From positions 1 to 15,794 of the forward strand of contig CANCQD010000052.1 in assembly GCA_947380285.1 (NCBI GenBank): 15,794 nucleotides of DNA, read 5' to 3'. Origin of the DNA: Burkholderiaceae bacterium (lineage in GTDB: Bacteria; Pseudomonadota; Gammaproteobacteria; Burkholderiales; Burkholderiaceae). The notes below the pieces were generated by a model. That model made no database searches, had not been told where the DNA came from, and saw only the letters and a program-made list of their open reading frames with translations. Positions 13,526-15,794 of the stretch are shown piece by piece (the first letter of the stretch is position 1; the number at the start of each line of letters is the position of its first letter). The translations under genes and the position numbers were made by a program.

Positions 13526-14630
13526 TTAAACACCTTGTTTCAGGCTGGCTTCGATAAAGGCATCCAAATCTCCATCCAATACTTTTTGGGTGTTAGAGAT
13601 TTCGACGTTGGTACGTAAGTCTTTAATGCGGCTCTGATCTAAAACATAGGAGCGGATTTGATGACCCCAACCTACATCAGTCTTGCTAGCTTCTAGTTTG
13701 TCTTGTTCAGCTCGGCGCTTTTGCATCTCATGTTCGTAAAGACGTGACTTGAGCATGCTCATCGCCTCGGCACGGTTACGGTGCTGACTACGGTCGTTCT
13801 GACACTGCACCACAATCCCAGTTGGAATATGGGTCAGGCGGACAGCCGAGTCTGTTTTATTAATGTGCTGACCACCCGCACCAGAGGCGCGGTAGGTGTC
13901 GGTGCGAATATCAGCAGGGTTGACATCGATTTCAATCGAGTCATCAATCTCTGGATAAACATAAATAGAGGCAAAAGAAGTATGGCGACCATTGGAGGAG
14001 TCAAATGGAGATTTTCGCACTAGGCGATGCACGCCAGTTTCTGAGCGTAGGTGGCCGTAAGCGTATTCGCCATCGACTTTGATAGTTGCGCTCTTAATGC
14101 CTGCAACATCACCATCAGATTCTTCAAGGATTTCTGTTTTGTAGCCTTTGCGTTCGCAATACTTAAGATATTGACGGTAGAGCATGCTTGCCCAATCGCA
14201 AGCCTCGGTACCGCCAGCACCTGCTTGAATATCAATAAAGCAATTGCACGAATCCATCTCATTGTGGAACATGCGGCGGAACTCTAAGTCGCCAATAATT
14301 TTGCTGTAGCTCTCTACATCTTGCTCAATAGCGACAATCGTTTCAAAATCACTTTCTTCTTTAGCCATATCAAATAGCTCAAGAGCGCTAATAATGTTGG
14401 TATTGAGATCAGTGAGAGTAGCAACTACGCCGTCGAGCAATTTCTTTTCTTTGCCCAGCGCTTGTGCTTTCTTTTGATCATCCCAAATAGTGGGATCTTC
14501 CAGAATTGAGTTAACTTCAGTAAGGCGACGTGACTTTACGTCGAAGTCAAAGATACCCCCGAAGAGCTTGCTCACGGGTGAGCAGATCGGACAAAGTATT
14601 CGAAATAGTGTTTAGTTGTTCAGCTTCCAT
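13526..14630 (-). CDS. prfB: Peptide chain release factor 2, with programmed +1 frameshift
   Basis: The true protein starts at ATG 14630 ([13 protein letters not shown]), reads 27 codons to an in-frame TGA at 14549-14547, and continues after a +1 shift into the long frame ending at 13526. The product is 367 residues (E. coli RF2: 365). The joined sequence [14 protein letters not shown] matches the RF2 consensus across the junction. RF2 recognises UGA and UAA and releases the finished peptide. SPF, the tripeptide that reads the stop codon, is at 207-209. GGQ, the catalytic motif, is at 252-254 within [20 protein letters not shown]. The residue equivalent to E. coli 246 is Ala, as in most bacteria, not the Thr of K-12. 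The frameshift gives autoregulation: when RF2 is scarce, the TGA is read slowly and shifting increases. The ATG at 14575 inside the long frame is not the start. Confidence 0.97.
14546..14561 (-). promoter_or_regulatory. prfB +1 frameshift site (CGGGGGTATCTTTGAC)
   Basis: The slippery CTT codon is followed by TGA and C, giving CTTTGAC, the weak stop context used by prfB. A GGGGG internal Shine-Dalgarno element sits three bases upstream of CTT, the spacing that promotes +1 slippage. It is one base different from the E. coli site. Confidence 0.96.
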
Positions 14631-14647
14631 CCCCTAATTATAAGGGG
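14631..14647. repeat. Inverted repeat CCCCT-N7-AGGGG directly before the prfB start
   Basis: A five-base perfect inverted repeat abuts the prfB ATG at 14630. On the prfB mRNA the AGGGG arm touches the start codon and is the only purine-rich element there. A hairpin would hide it from the ribosome. It may be a translational control element, or chance in a short GC stem. Confidence 0.4.
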
Positions 14648-14664
14648 GTTATTGCAGAACACCC

Positions 14665-15794
14665 TCAGGTGCCAGGGGTCTCATCATGGGCTTCAATCAT
14701 CAACTGAACGCGGGCTTGACCCTGATAGCGGTCGGTAACTAGGCGGTAGGCTAATTTAGCTTTGGCAGGCAGGCTTTGGGTGCGGTTAAACCAAACAGCA
14801 GTGAGTGGCTTGCCACCTATCTTCGGATCTGACGCCCCGATGGGGCGAATCATGAGTCTTAAATGCTTTTCCTTCATGAGGCTTTGCTGGGTAATTTCAA
14901 ATTCCCCGTAGAACACTGGCTGAGGGAAGCCTTGGCCCCAAATCTCTTCAGCGAGTAAGTCGCCAATTTCAGGGGTAAATTCAGAAATCTCTAATGCGCC
15001 ATCGTGTGCATGGTGACGCTCCAATAATTCCTTGGTCAGCAACTCAGAGGCGACTTGTTGAAAACAGGCATCAAACTTTTCGAAATCACTTTTTCGAATC
15101 GTTAAGCCTGCAGCCATTGCATGGCCGCCAAATTTCAGAATCAGCCCAGGCTCACGCTTTGAAACGAGATCTAGGGCGTCTCTTAAATGAAAGCCCGTAA
15201 GTGAGCGACCGGAGCCGCGTAATTCTTCACCTGTACTGCCATCGGCTGGGGCAAACACAATTGACGGACGATTAAAGCGTTCCTTCAAACGTGAAGCAAC
15301 AATTCCAACAACGCCTTGATGCCACTGAGGATTCCATAAGCAAATGCTAGTACGCTCAGCCATAGTGCCATCAAGTTGATCTTCGGCAAGATGGGAGAGG
15401 GCAGTTTCTTGCATACCAGTCTCAATGACGCGGCGCTCTCGATTAATTCGATCAAGCTCGTTGGCCAAGGTTATCGCTTCATCAGCGTTATCTGTAACTA
15501 GTAAACGAATCCCTAAGGTCATATCCGCTAGGCGACCGGCTGCATTGAGTCTAGGGCCAATAGCAAAGCCTAGATCAAAGGTATTCGCTTTTCGTGGATC
15601 GCGGTTGGCGGCCTGAAACAGCGCTTGAATACCAGGCTGTGAAATGCCTGCACGAATTCTTTTTAAGCCATTAGAAACTAATACTCGATTATTGCGATCG
15701 AGTTGCGCAACGTCAGCAACCGTTCCCAAAGCAACGAGATCTAAAAGATTCTCTACTTTGGGTTGAGTCTCATTAGTGAATTTCCCACGCTTTC
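14665..15794 (-). CDS. recJ: Single-stranded-DNA-specific exonuclease RecJ (partial, N-terminus outside the window)
   Basis: The frame stays open to the window edge, giving the last 375 residues of RecJ (the family is about 560-580). RecJ is the 5'-3' ssDNA exonuclease of recombination and mismatch repair. The visible part begins just before the DHH-domain motif LLDLVALGTVADV. It includes the GFAIGPRLNAAGRLAD segment, the DHHA1 domain with GRSLTGFHLRDAL and GGHAMAAGL, and the C-terminal OB-like domain. The aspartate-rich catalytic motifs of the N-terminal half lie beyond the edge. A TTG at 15729 is inside the conserved LVALGTVADV motif and cannot be the start. The stop is 34 bases before prfB, consistent with one recJ-prfB-lysS transcript. 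Confidence 0.96.
   Translation of the reverse strand, partial: KRGKFTNETQPKVENLLDLVALGTVADVAQLDRNNRVLVSNGLKRIRAGISQPGIQALFQAANRDPRKANTFDLGFAIGPRLNAAGRLADMTLGIRLLVTDNADEAITLANELDRINRERRVIETGMQETALSHLAEDQLDGTMAERTSICLWNPQWHQGVVGIVASRLKERFNRPSIVFAPADGSTGEELRGSGRSLTGFHLRDALDLVSKREPGLILKFGGHAMAAGLTIRKSDFEKFDACFQQVASELLTKELLERHHAHDGALEISEFTPEIGDLLAEEIWGQGFPQPVFYGEFEITQQSLMKEKHLRLMIRPIGASDPKIGGKPLTAVWFNRTQSLPAKAKLAYRLVTDRYQGQARVQLMIEAHDETPGT

Noticed and set aside
14575..14575. ATG 14575 as the start of prfB
   Set aside because: The homology to RF2 begins upstream in the other frame (LRGYL) and joins through the CTTTGAC shift site, so this ATG is an accident of the long frame.
15727..15729. TTG as the start of recJ
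   Set aside because: It lies inside the conserved LVALGTVADV motif, and the frame continues open to the window edge, so the gene is simply cut by the window.
1..15794. CRISPR arrays, tRNA or rRNA genes, insertion sequences, prophage or toxin-antitoxin genes
   Set aside because: I looked for spaced direct repeats, cloverleaf-like segments, transposase or integrase motifs and terminal repeats and saw none.

Overview
The window looks like a chromosomal segment from a betaproteobacterium of the order Burkholderiales, probably a Polynucleobacter-like freshwater species. The basis is moderate-to-low GC, compact gene spacing, the conserved recJ-prfB-lysS order, and the sequence character of CysK, Fpr and RF2. 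The genus call rests on general resemblance and was not tested by a search. I see no insertion sequence, phage gene, CRISPR array, tRNA or rRNA.

Left part (1-7516): two divergent transcription units form what reads as an accessory catabolic/transport locus. Leftward are an IclR-type regulator and a beta-keto acid cleavage enzyme (DUF849/BKACE). Rightward are six closely spaced genes: an AccB-like biotin carboxyl carrier protein, a stand-alone carboxyltransferase of the pyruvate carboxylase/oxaloacetate decarboxylase/transcarboxylase 5S type, a periplasmic binding protein, a permease and an ATPase of the nitrate/sulfonate/taurine ABC family, and a TauE/SafE membrane protein. No biotin carboxylase subunit is encoded here. 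The carboxyltransferase keeps its metal and carboxy-lysine residues but has changed residues in the substrate pocket. My inference is that an imported compound is carboxylated, decarboxylated or transcarboxylated on biotin, and that a beta-keto acid may be passed to the BKACE enzyme. The substrate is unknown. This is the most promising candidate for an undescribed pathway in the window.

Middle (7517-8149): a 633-base gap that is not empty. It holds two unrecognised small genes with strong ribosome binding sites (52 codons rightward, 54 codons leftward). They converge on one symmetrical terminator. A perfect 14-bp inverted repeat lies over the probable promoter of the leftward one.

Right part (8150-15794): ordinary housekeeping genes. 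fpr (ferredoxin/flavodoxin-NADP+ reductase) is leftward; dsbB, ackA and cysK are rightward; a perfect 30-bp palindromic terminator follows cysK; then lysS, prfB and the C-terminal part of recJ are leftward. prfB carries the classic +1 programmed frameshift with an in-frame TGA, so its true start is at 14630 and not at the ATG of the long open frame.
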